Assembly: GCA_024500155.1 (NCBI GenBank)
Contig: CM044862.1
Location: 48,432,001 to 48,496,000 of the forward strand
DNA length: 64,000 nt
Source of the DNA: Chenopodium formosanum
Taxonomy: Eukaryota > Streptophyta > Magnoliopsida > Caryophyllales > Amaranthaceae
Reading direction: 5' to 3'
Within the stretch, counting starts at the first letter, position 1, and every line of letters begins with the position of its first letter. Below are positions 1 through 10,666 of the stretch, piece by piece. The translations under genes and the position numbers were made by a program. The notes under the pieces are model-generated. The model did no database searches. It was given only the letters and a program-made list of their open reading frames with translations, and was not told the DNA's origin.

Positions 1-1976
1 AGAGGAAGGTGCTCTCCAACAAGTCAATAACAGACTTTTCAACAATATTCAACATGATGATTATTCCTCCTAATAAGGCCTATTTATAGAAAAACTCTCA
101 TAACAAACTCTAACTTATTCCCCAAGCTACTACTAATAGGCTATGCCTAACATACCCTTCCCCTAATATTGATTCCTTGAAATACCCGCCGCCCAAACTT
201 TCACCTTGTCCTCAAGGTGGATAATAATCAGAACTCAATGCTCGACCTCGGCAACAATTTTCGATCTTGGCGACAATGACTGAGAGTGGACTGCAATGAT
301 CTCCAGAAATTGGTGAAGTACAAGACTGGCTTTTATGGGTTAAAGAGTTTGGCCGTATAAGCAGTGAAGTGATGAGGTGAAAGGCTGGAGAATGGTAAAT
401 GACTCACTGGGTTATGAGTGTTGGAGAAAGAAAATTGGGCCTTAAGTCAGTAAGTCCATATTTGGGCTGGTAAGCCCACTTTTTTTACTTGGGGTAGTCT
501 GGCCTTTTATCATGTTTGGAGCACGTGACCAAGGCTGATTTAAATTCTTTGCTTTAAGTGGTATTACCATAATACCCTTACTAGCGTATTCCATTTCTGA
601 CTTCCTCTCCAAGCTAGCAGATGAATCAAGGCATCTCTTATTAACTTCTCTTTCTGGGTACTTCTGGAAACCACCGTGAAACCACCTCCATTGCAACTTC
701 CCACCATCAGTTTCACCGCCGGTAAAAAAGCCCAGTCCACCTCCGAACATTATCCCACCACCGGTAAAACCACTAGAAAAATCACCATCCCAACCTCCAA
801 TCATCGAGGGAGACGAATTGATCGTTCCACCGTCTTCTCTTGCGAACCAACAGCTCGGACCACCTCCAGAGCCGCCCTCATGAAGACACCTTCCCTATCA
901 GGCCACCACTAGCGGTGGTCTTACCTCAACGCTCGAGTTCTCCAGCCATAATCACCAGCTCGCCCAAAATATCCACCACCCAGCTCGCCGACAATTTCCC
1001 TTGGACCTCCACCTGTAAACCCATCCCCGAAATCGCCGAGCCTTCCCCCATATTTTAGTTCCCTTGCAAAACCCTTAACTCCGCAACCCATTTCACCGTC
1101 AATTTTTTCAGGGCCACCCAAAAAATCACCACCACCACTGCTACCAAACACGAATTCACTCAGAGAATGTCTGGATCTACTTGTCTTAGGCATCCTTAAA
1201 CCGAACTTCCGATCTCTCCGGTCCTCCAACTGACATCACCCCAACCGCACCACTGCAATAGCCACCAAATAGGCCGTCGGCAGCAGAGCAAAAGTATTGT
1301 TCACAGTTGCTCATCTCCAAATCGGCTGTCTCCTCCATCATGATTTCTACATCACCGTTTGGAAGGTCAGTGGTGGTTGATTGCTTCTCATCAGTGTGTT
1401 CATTTTCTTCCTCCTCGAGCCCTTCTCGAATCAGACTTAGCTCCACTCTAATTTGAGAAAATGCTTCTTCAAATATCTTCTCCAGATTTCTTTGAAGGTT
1501 ATCAACAATTCTCTTCGTGGATTCCTCCATCCTTTCGAAGAATTGCTCAAGTGATTGTGACCAAATCGGAGCTCCGGCGACCTCCATTCTCAATTTTTTA
1601 TTTTTTTATTTTTTTTAATGGCTGAAAACAGAATTTCAGAGGCTGAATCTACAAGGACAGAACTGCTCTGATACCACTTGCTAGGAATTAGCTCTCAAAC
1701 TGTAAGCAAGCAAGCTAATTAGATAGAAACGGATAGCTAATAGGGATAAGTTGTATTATCAAACTGATTGTTCAACGATACAATGCCTTCTTTCGAGAGG
1801 AAGGTGCTCTCCAACAAGTCAATAACAGACTTTTCAACAATATTCAACATGATGATTATTCCTCCTAATGAGGCCTATTTATAGAAAAACTCTCATAATA
1901 AACTCTAACTTATTCCCCAAGCTACTACTAATAGGCTATGCCTAACATACCCTTCCCCTAATATTGATTCCTTGCA
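1..1976 (-). mobile_element. Small non-autonomous LTR retrotransposon, minus strand, cut by window edge
   Basis: Positions 1-181 repeat 1796-1976 almost exactly; they are the inner part of the 3' LTR and the matching part of the 5' LTR. The full 5' LTR is 1679-1976 (298 bp, TG...CA). Next to it, 1663-1678 read on the minus strand give TGGTATCAGAGCAG, the usual initiator-Met tRNA primer binding site of plant LTR elements. A purine-rich tract lies beside 181. The internal part is only about 1.5 kb, with one gag-like N-terminal ORF and glycine-rich reading frames and no protease, RT or integrase, so it is non-autonomous. It sits inside the Copia-type LTR that continues at 1977, and the uninterrupted copy of that LTR near 4855 shows the empty site. 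The 5-bp CAATA at 1977-1981 is the expected target duplication; its partner lies off-window. Confidence 0.85.
1186..1593 (-). CDS. Gag-like N-terminal fragment of the small LTR element
   Basis: A 135-residue ORF that starts about 70 bp after the primer binding site of the element at 1-1976. It is rich in Glu, Arg and Leu, with a predicted coiled coil in the first 70 residues and an acidic middle, as is common for the N-terminal region of plant Ty3/Gypsy gag proteins. No zinc knuckle, protease or RT follows; the downstream minus-strand frames are glycine-rich and unrecognised. I infer a truncated gag or a relic specific to the non-autonomous element. It is not a host gene. Confidence 0.5.
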   Translation of the reverse strand: MRMEVAGAPIWSQSLEQFFERMEESTKRIVDNLQRNLEKIFEEAFSQIRVELSLIREGLEEEENEHTDEKQSTTTDLPNGDVEIMMEETADLEMSNCEQYFCSAADGLFGGYCSGAVGVMSVGGPERSEVRFKDA

Positions 1977-3045
1977 CAATACTGTATGTAAAGATGAATA
2001 CACACATGCACCCAAGCACCCTAGAACCCAACCAATTACAAAATATTGACTCTAATATATGAAAGGCAAGCTACGCAAGAAAACCCGAAACTAATATGAC
2101 AAAGTTATGAACTTGGCAAACTTAAGCACGCTTCGATTTCTTCACGCAGAAACTCACAGAAAATAATGAATTCGGATTTCTACAATTTATACAAGACTTG
2201 CTTGTATAAAAAGTAGAGTTTTCAAAAGATAAACATGTTAATTTTATTAAATAACACGGTTTTAAGTAAAACTATTTAGAAGAAAATCTTTTTAGAAAAC
2301 TTATTAAAGATAAATTATCAAAAAGAATAATATCTTTTTGATAATCAGTTTTCAAGAAATAAATCTTTTTAGAAAATCTTTTCCTAAAAACTTATCTTTT
2401 AAAACTTTCCAATTTAAGAAGCTTGGCAAGCTTTTGTCACGATTCTAATAAGTCTCATGCGTAAACCTACTTAACATAATTACAACAATTCTAAAAGATA
2501 GGAACTTAATAAAACTTAATTGCTGCGCCAATACTCTGTTTATCAAGGATACTTGAGTTTCACTTAGTCTAGGACTAAGTTCGTGCTGTCACTTGCTCTC
2601 CAGTTCTGAATTGGCATTTTGCAACGCGATTAAGTCAACTCTTTACCTTGTTGTCTTCAAGTTCCCGTTAGAGAACTCGGATAGTTCATGTGAGGGAACT
2701 CTTTTTCTATCTTCCTCAACTTTCCTTGAGTTCTCTTATGAGTCTTCATAGCTAGGCTACTCTTCCACTTCCGAAGTTAACTTCACATGTTCTAGTCACA
2801 ACACTTAGAGAACTCTTATTAGTTAGAAGTTTGCTTTGTGTTCATCATCATTAAAACCTTTAAGATTTAACAATTTCCTCCTTTTTGATGATGACAAACT
2901 TTAGCTAACTTCTAAGGAAAGTTAAATCTTATAGAAGGTCGTATTTTTTGCATTTTTTATTTATTGACATAAAAATTCAAAGCAAATAAACAGAACAAAA
3001 ACTTTTAAGCTAAATTAACACAACATCATCAGAGAAACTTCTAAT

Positions 3046-3288
3046 ACTCCCTCTGAACATTTTGACTGGACACGCTTGCCGATACACATGCTTGACCGTC
3101 TATAGCTTTTATTATATTTATAAAAGCTATAAAATGTTTATATTAAGAAACTATACATTAAAATAGATCCAATAACATCTTACATGATTACATTGGCTTT
3201 CATATAATAACTAAACAAGATGGTCAAAGTGAGATGTGTGAATAGTGCAAATAGTCAATACGTTGCGAGTAATTTGGGACGGAGGGAG
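3046..3288. mobile_element. Stowaway-like MITE, copy 1
   Basis: The ends read CTCCCTCTG and CGGAGGGAG, near-perfect inverted repeats of the Stowaway type, and both sides carry the TA dinucleotide expected as target duplication. The 243-bp interior is AT-rich and non-coding. The same interior recurs at 3318-3544. It lies inside the deleted Copia element. Confidence 0.75.
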
Positions 3289-3317
3289 TACTTTATCCTT
3301 CTCTCCAGTTTACTTAC

Positions 3318-3544
3318 AACATTTTAACTGGACACGCTTGCCGATACACATGTTAGACCGTCCATACCTTTTATTATAAAAGCTATAAAATGTTTATATT
3401 AAGAAACTATACATTAAAATAGATCCAATAACATCTTACACGATTACATTGTCTTTCACATAATAACTAAAAAAGATGGTCAAATTGAGATGTGTGAATA
3501 GTGCAAAAAGTCAACACGTTGCGAGTAATTTGGGACGGAGGGAG
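3318..3544. mobile_element. Stowaway-like MITE, copy 2, left end lost
   Basis: This is a near copy of 3056-3288 in the same orientation, ending in the same CGGAGGGAG followed by TA. The left terminal repeat is missing; the copy begins at the sequence ACATTTTAACTGG. It may be a tandem duplication of the neighbouring MITE or an independent truncated insertion. Confidence 0.65.
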
Positions 3545-4154
3545 TACTTATTTCAGCCTTCAAGTTTGCTTCTTCTTTTCCCCCTTTTGGCATTATCAAA
3601 AAGTCTTTAATTTCAAGTTTATTAAGCATCTAGCCACAGCCCCACAAGCAATTCATCGAGTATGGGAAACTGAAGGCAGCGCTACTAAACCCCCTTTAGT
3701 TAGTTCCACTTTCCTGCACATGTTTTCATAATATACAAAATACACATGTATAGGCAAAGTTCCAAATATTCATAAAAACCAAAAAGATAATCCTTTACAA
3801 AACCTAAATTTTTATCAAATTTAAAAACATAAAACTGAATAAGTTCATGACTAAGACAACAAAGAAAAGGATTACGGCTAGGCTACGCTAAAGATAGGCT
3901 AGGTTAATGATAGGCTAGAGAGATATAAACTAATCAACTATTAAGAAACTCTAGTATCTTCTTGTTGTCTTCCTTTTGATGCTCAATACTGGCTTCTAGT
4001 TTTCCAAGTTCTGATGGTCTTCTGGAACTCTACCTTCTGTTCCCTAAGACTCTTTTCCAGTCTTCTCTCCAGATTTTCTTGTAAATAGATTTACTTAAAG
4101 TCATAGTGGTGGTTTCCGACACCGGACAACCAGGAACACTGCTCTGATACAAAG

Positions 4155-4361
4155 TGTAATGGACTGAAATTACGCGATATAATAACAGTACAACGAAGGA
4201 GAAAACTCATAAATTTGATTGAACAAATTAATGGTTTCTTACAAATGATAGTAGTAGGTTTAGCCTACAAAGCTCCAATTCCACTTTCTACCTTCCCTCT
4301 TTTTATACTAAAGCTAGGGACTTTAAAACCTAATAATATAATATCCCCAAAGTCTATTACA
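4155..4361 (-). mobile_element. 207-bp LTR of another small LTR element, inserted in the Copia gag
   Basis: The segment begins TGTAATGGACT and ends AGTCTATTACA, so its ends are inverted repeats opening with TG and closing with CA. On its left, 4137-4154 read on the minus strand give a tRNA-Met-type primer site (TTTGTATCAGAGC). Beyond that, to about 3950, the minus strand has broken frames with a Glu/Lys-rich coiled-coil character like gag N-termini. The insertion cuts the Copia gag after its first 22 codons. I found no partner 3' LTR, so the element is probably internally or terminally deleted. Confidence 0.55.
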
Positions 4362-5796
4362 CTTACCATTGAACATGGGTGGACGTTGGGTAGAATACCC
4401 TTCTTCAAGTTTCTCTTTGTAATTCATCTCTCCTCAGGAACTTACTCAGCAAAGTTATCTGCTTACACGTGAGTAAGGCGTGAGAACCTTGCTCTGATAA
4501 CAAATGTTAGTTGAGACGAACACTGCAAGAGGGGGGTGGATTGTATGTGAGTTTCTAGTGACTACTTTTGCGGAATGTAAAAGAAGTTGCAATGCACACA
4601 ATATTTTACGAGGAAATCTTCTAGGGACCAATTAGAAGTAAAACCTCGGCCCTTCTAAGGGATTTCCAAATCAAACCAATTCACTATAATAGACCAAACT
4701 CACAAGTTACAAACCTATTATAATCAGACCTTTACTCACAAGTTCTAGACTGAACTTGCTACACAGTAGGACCCTATCCTACCCAACCTAAGTCCCTGAA
4801 TTAGATTCACTCGTACTCCCGGAGCACTACTCACACGGCTTCAATCTAGAAGCCAACAATACTGTATGCAAAGATGAATACACACACGCACCCAAACACC
4901 TAAGAACCCAACCAATTACAAAATATTGACTCTAATATATGAAAGGCAAGCTACGCAAGAAAACCCGAAACTAATATGACAAAGTTATGAACTTGGCAAA
5001 CTTACACAATTAAGCACGCTTCGATTTCTTCACGCATAAAATCACAGAAAATAATGAATTCGGATTTCTACAATTTATACAAGACTTGCTTGTATAGAAA
5101 GTAGGATTTTCAAAAGATAAACATGTTAATTTTCCAAAATCCTAAAACACAATTTTAAGTAAATCTATTTAGAAGAAAATCTTTTTAAAAAAACTTATCA
5201 AAGATAAATTATCAAAAAGAATAATATCTTTTTATAATCAATTTTCAAAAAATAAATCTTTTTAGAAAATCTTTTCCTAAAAACTTATCTTTTAAAACTT
5301 TCCAATTTAAGAAGCTTGGCAAGCTTTTGTCACGTTTTTAATAAGTCTCATGCGTAAACCTACTTAACATATAATTATAACAATTCTAAAAGATAAGAAC
5401 TTAATAAAACTTAATTGCTGCACCAATACTCTGTTTATGTAGGATACTTGGTCTTGACGCACTCCAAGACTAAGGTCGTGCTGTCACTTGCTCTCCAATT
5501 CTGAATTGGAACATCGCAGGCCAAGTTCTTCCAGTGTCTTCAACGCAGACGAAGTCAACTCTTTAACTTGCTGTCTTCAAATTCCTGTTAGAGAACTCAT
5601 ATAGTTCCTGTGAGGGAACTCTTCTTCTATCTTCTTCAACTTTCCTTGAGTTCTCTTATGAGTCTTCATAGCTAGGCTACTCTTCCACTTCCGAAGTCAA
5701 CTTCACATGTTCTAGTCCCAACACTTAGAGAACTCTTATAAGTTAGAAGTTTTCTTTGTTTAAATTCTTCATCATCAAAACCTTTAAGCTTCAACA

Positions 5797-6202
5797 CCGG
5801 TCAATGTCAATGTTCCTTCATGCTCCTCAGATCAATAAGGATAATTTGTAAAGAAATTTAGTGAAGTTGCTTTAATAGAAATAAATGTGTTTGGCATTTT
5901 TGAAGCAGACTAAAATTGATAGTAAGATAGTTGTTGCAGAACTCAAAAGGTTCCCAAGTGAAGTAAAACGGGCCCAAATATAGTGCAGGGCTGATGAAAA
6001 ACGTCACTGTTGTAATAAGATGATTAGGAGCATGTGTAGTTGTTTCTAGCTCATGTTGTGCACATGTCAACTATTTCATTTAATAATTCAAGCTCACTGT
6101 ATATTGTAACATGCTCTATGCAAGTTCTTTCATCATTGTATGGAGCATTATGACTTTTTAATGTAGATGGAGCATAACATATCAACTTGTTACTTGTGAC
6201 AG
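5797..6202. other. Intron sequence upstream of the first visible PUB14-like exon
   Basis: About 400 AT-rich bases between the Copia LTR and the first recognisable PUB exon. I see no coding exon here. It ends in the acceptor TTGTGACAG before 6203, so it is read as the 3' part of an intron into which the LTR nest was inserted. Confidence 0.6.
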
Positions 6203-9200
6203 GCTGTGCAAAGAGACAAAATTTCAACTGAATTTCTTCATATAACAGGAAAAATTGAAGAAGCTCTGACTAAGATTTCTTATAATAGACTTGGTTTGTC
6301 AGAAGAAGTTCAAGAACAGGTAATACTATTAATCTGAAATTCTGAATGCACTTGTGATATGATTAAATTTTACGAAAATTTCACCATATGCCACTGAGTT
6401 AAAGCTTAATTCACTATATACCATAAAAAACTTTCTAATACACCATATACCATTCAGTTTAACTAAAATGTCACAACATGCCATTAATGACTAACGGACG
6501 TTAACACCGTTAGTCATTAAGGCTAATAAGGCCATGTGGCAACATATAATTTGTTCCCTTTTAAATTACTTAATTTTAAAATAATTATATAATTAATTAT
6601 CAAAAAAGTATACAAAAAAAAAAAAAAAAAATCCAGCCACCCTTAGCCACCGCCGCCCACAGCCTAGCCCCGACCCCATCTCCGGTTGGCCGCCTAGTCC
6701 ACTTCCTGGCTGGCGGCGACCATCCCCCCCTCCCGCCGGTGAAAATCTCGACCTTGCCACCCTTAGCTACCACCTTGTCCCTTAGCCAGCCACCCTTAGC
6801 CACCACCTTGTCCCGACGACCCTTTCCCTCGCGTCGGCGAACCTAACTCCCCTCCCTCACGTCGTCGCCGCCCAATTTACTTAAAAACAACCACCCCAAA
6901 ACCCTAAAACCCCATAATCAAAACCCTAGATTTTGGTTTAAGGGTTTCGAAATGGTGATTCAGGGGAGCAGGAAGATGGAGATGGCAGAGGGAGGGGCGG
7001 ATTAGGTTTGCCGGCTTTTGCAAGGGGGTTTGGACGACCGACGGGTTGGGAGGGAGGCTTTTCGAGGAAGGGATGAGGTTTTAGATTGAGAAGATGATGG
7101 TTTACGGGAAGAGGAAGACGCCAACAACGGGAGGTTCAGGGTTAGAGTGCGCCGCCGTGGGGTTTAGGGAGGAAGTGCCGGTGTAGGGTGGCCGGGGGTT
7201 GGGGGCATTGTGGGCGGCTAGGTTGCGGTGTGGTGGTTGGCTGAGGTTTTTTTAAATTTTAGAAAATTATTTAATTAAATAAATAATATTAATAATCACC
7301 TATTACAAGCTGCCACGTGGCATAATTAACGTTAATCACTAACTACAGAAATGGCATATTGTGATATTTTCATAAAACTGTAGGTTATATGGTGAATTTG
7401 AAATTTTTGGGTGGTATATGGTGAATTAACGTTAAACTCAATGGTATATGGTGAAAAATCCGTAAATTTTATGCATTCTCAATACAGAGCATCACACACA
7501 TACAAAAATAAGATGCTTACAAGTGGCAGTCTTTGATTTCTTGTTCATTAGATTGGACTTGTTCATGCTCAATTTCTACGAGCAAAAGCTAGAACAGAAT
7601 CCTCTGATCTGCAAATAGAGATGGACATAACAAAAGTGCAGGACGAAGCAGAGCCTGATGCTGCAGTTCTCCAGAGATTATCACAAAACTTGCACCTTTT
7701 GACGATGGATGATCTGAGGAAAGAATCACGTGCCTTTCATGAAATGGTCATCACAAGCAGTAGTGATCTTGGTGATTCATTTGAGATGATGTCATCCCTA
7801 TTTAAGAAGCTTAATGACTATCTACTAACTGTGAGCCCAGAAGTTGACATGTGTGATGTTGATAAAAACATGATAAAGCATAGATCTCCTATTATACCGG
7901 ATGATTTCCGCTGCCCTATCTCACTTGAGCTAATGAAAGATCCTGTTATTGTATCTACAGGCCAGGTTAGGCTTTTTGTTTCTGTATTACCAGCATTCTC
8001 TTCTGAGTTTGCGTTTTTGTTAATTGATTTAGAAAACTCGTCAATGGGTCCATGTGCAGATTTTAATTATTGTAGACGATGTAATCTCCTTAATGTTTAT
8101 TGTGAACAAGCAGCATCTTAATACTACAATCCAGGGCCAAAAAACTCTGATATCTATTAATGATCTTTTCGAATCTTTTGTGCAGACGTATGAGAGATCG
8201 TGCATTCAAAAATGGCTTGATGCTGGTCACAAGACATGTCCCAAGACACAACAGACTCTGTTGCATACAGCATTGACACCAAATTATGTTTTGAAGAGCC
8301 TGATTACTTTGTGGTGCGAGAATAATGGCGTGGAGTTACCAAGGACACAAGGAGCTTGTAGAAATAGGAGAACTAGAAACTCTGCTTCCAACTGTGACAA
8401 AGCAGCTATTGCTGCCTTGCTAAAGAAGTTAGCCCATGGAAACATAGAAGAGAAACGGGCTGCTGCTGGGGAGCTCCGGCTGCTAGGCAAGAGAAACGCA
8501 GATAACAGGGTATGTATAGCAGAGGCAGGAGCCATACCACTGCTAGTGGAACTGCTATCTTCTCCTGATTCTCGAACTCAGGAACATGCTGTGACAGCAC
8601 TTCTTAATCTTTCCATTAATGACATGAACAAAGGCATTATTGTAAATGCTGGGGCAATACGAGATATAGTAGAAGTCCTGAAGAACAGTAGCATGGAAGC
8701 AAGAGAAAATGCTGCTGCTACATTATTCAGCTTATCAGTTGTGGATGAGAACAAGGTAGCAATAGGAGCAGCAGGGGCAATACCAGCTCTAATCGATTTA
8801 CTCATTCAGGGTACCCCTAGGGGAAAGAAAGATGCTGCAACTGCAATTTTTAACCTTTCAATTTACCAAGGCAACAAAGTGCGGGCTGTGAGGGCAGGGA
8901 TTGTAGACCCTCTAATAAAATTTCTGAAGGAAGTTGATGGTGGTATGGTTGATGAGTCTTTAGCAATACTAGCAATACTTGCAAACCATCCAGAGGGGAA
9001 ATCCACAATTGGGCAGACTGAGCCAATTCCTCTCTTAGTTGGGTTAATAAGAACTGGATCTCCCCGTAACAGAGAGAATGCTGCTGCAATACTTTGGTCA
9101 CTTTGCATGGGTGATTTAAACCATTTGCAACTAGCAAAGGAGCTGCAGGCTGAACAAGTATTAAAAGAACTTTCAGAGAATGGCACTGATAGGGCCAAGA

Positions 9201-9256
9201 GAAAGGCTTCAAGTCTTTTAGAGTTCCTGCAACGATCCGAAGATGTTGCTGAGTAG
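6203..9256 (+). CDS. PUB14: Plant U-box ARM-repeat E3 ubiquitin ligase, PUB13/PUB14 type, 5' partial
   Basis: Three exons are visible: 6203-6319, 7552-7965 and 8186-9256 (stop TAG 9254-9256), all with GT-AG borders and a continuous frame. Exons 1 and 2 encode the helical UND region that precedes the U-box in this family. The U-box starts at IPDDFRCPISLELMKDPV near the end of the second exon and continues across the intron into TYERSCIQKWLDAGHKTCP. The last exon encodes armadillo repeats, with repeated patterns such as AIPLLVELL and AAATLFSLS. U-box proteins bind E2 enzymes without zinc; the ARM repeats choose substrates, and Arabidopsis PUB13/14 act in the cytosol. About the first 100 codons are missing: they should lie in an exon left of the window, beyond the LTR nest. 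Family call firm; PUB14 versus PUB13 less so. Confidence 0.88.
6373..7462. mobile_element. MULE-type non-autonomous transposon in a PUB14-like intron
   Basis: A 1090-bp insertion flanked by a perfect 9-bp direct repeat, TAAATTTTA (6364-6372 and 7463-7471), the signature of Mutator-like elements. The terminal inverted repeats start CGAAAATTTCACC on the left and, read inward on the minus strand, CGGATTTTTCACC on the right; similarity continues about 150 bp inward, down to a shared CCACGTGGC / CCATGTGGC motif. The interior (about 6640-7230) is GC-rich, unlike the surrounding intron, and has no transposase. The splice sites of the host intron (6320-7551) are untouched. The GC-rich core may be captured gene sequence (Pack-MULE), but I do not recognise it. 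Confidence 0.88.
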
Positions 9257-10666
9257 AACAGTAAGCACTGAGTAGAACAGAGAGCCGAAGATGTAGTATC
9301 TCAGTCTTAACTCTTTCCTGGACTGTCTCTCCGTGTCCAGTCATCAATAGCAATGTTTTGTACTCATTTGTAAATAGTTTTTACTAAATTAAATTTGTGC
9401 ATTATACTTGTATTGATATATTGTGTAATCATATATTGTGTAATCATATAAATTAAATTTCATCAAAAACGATATATTTAAATCACATCACTAAGTGCTA
9501 CTTTGTATCTGTTATTCACCTATATTTTTCTGTACTTTGCAAATTTAATCTCTAGCCGACCCCACTTATGGGATTAAGTCTTTGATTGATCGATTGATCT
9601 GCAAATTTAATCTCTCACCCCTCTATCCTTTCATCCCCAATTGATCCCATCTGCCACTCAAATTTTTGTTCACTTGAATGTAAAGGAGAGTCTATCACTG
9701 GAGTCCTAACAAATGCTACAATCATTGCCAAGGGATTAATAGAGGTTCGTCTTTTTTATTGACAAATCTTTATGGATTAAGTTTAGATATGCAATTACAA
9801 CTCTTGTGCAACCTTAAAAAAGAAAAAAACTCTTGTGCAACCTACTTAAAAATTCATTCAATTTTTGAATTTAATATCATTTCACCCCAAAAAATGGGCT
9901 CATGAAAGAGAACAAGCTTGACTCATCGTGGGTCAACCAGACTCCTTACAGTCACCTGAATTAACACTCCTAATCACCACTACAAACGTTGCACTATGGA
10001 CAAGCTATTGACTAAGAAGTGAATCTCCCAAGTTTACACAACATTTGTGATTTGCACATCCGATCTTATATTGCACCATTTAAGAGAATAATAAGATGGA
10101 GTATGTCAAAAGTGCCCATGTGAAGAAAAAAAAAAGGTGTTGTAATAATAGTTGATATCACATGTGAACAAAGGTAGGTAGGGAATTTGGTGTGTGAACA
10201 CAATCAAAAAGTGAAAAGGCATGCTATATTTTGTAAATGTATCTCAGTCTTATTTTCTTAATAGCCTTACCATTCAGCATTGCAAAAAGAAGAGTCAAAC
10301 TGCAAAACTATGAAGAGCACTCTGATGAAACCATCATTAATACGGAGAAATATGCATTACAGGACATATTGATTATCATAACACAAGGAACTAGCCGAGA
10401 GGGGTTTATTCAACAGATATCCAGAAGTCCACAGCATTATTGACAAATAATTACCATGAATATCAGATGATAAAAGAAATTAACAAGGGTATGCATTACA
10501 TTAAGTCATCCCACTCTTGTGACTGGCTGTACATCAACTTAAAATCCAATTTGCTAATGACAATACAAACACCTTAAACATACCATATAAATATATTGGA
10601 AATTTATACAACGGTGGCATTCTTGAAATTTTGCCATTTGTTAGAATGTTCTTCTCCTTGGTACAA
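9257..10666. other. Intergenic region between convergent PUB14-like and RABF1 genes
   Basis: This holds the 3' ends of both genes, which are transcribed towards each other. It is AT-rich with several AATAAA-like stretches and no credible coding exon. At about 9550-9600 the phrase GACCCCACTTATGGGATTAAG resembles the 3' tail of plant SINEs or L1 elements. I see nothing else that can be named. Confidence 0.5.

Larger units (their letters stand above)
1977..5796 (-). mobile_element. Internally deleted Copia-type LTR retrotransposon, minus strand
   Basis: 4505-5796 is a complete 1292-bp 5' LTR (TG...CA). 1977-2872 is the matching part of the 3' LTR, whose remainder was pushed off-window by the element at 1-1976. 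The primer binding site, read on the minus strand, is at about 4492-4504 (TTTGTTATCAGAG). The polypurine tract beside the 3' LTR is at 2873-2886, followed by the CATCATCAAAA motif typical of plant Copia elements. The interior is about 1.6 kb and holds the first codons of a Copia gag (ATG at 4425-4427, reading to about 4362, with the motif RPPMFNG), then other insertions. No pol domain remains. The 5 bp after the 5' LTR are CCGGT (5797-5801), the expected target duplication. Confidence 0.8.

Noticed and set aside
1663..1678. tRNA-like TGGTATCAGAGC sequences (also 4137, 4492, 51037)
   Set aside because: They are primer binding sites of LTR elements beside TG...CA LTR ends, not tRNA genes. No tRNA or rRNA gene was recognised.
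8284..9353. Several minus-strand ORFs of 64-167 residues
   Set aside because: They overlap the clearly conserved plus-strand U-box/ARM exon and are shadows of it.
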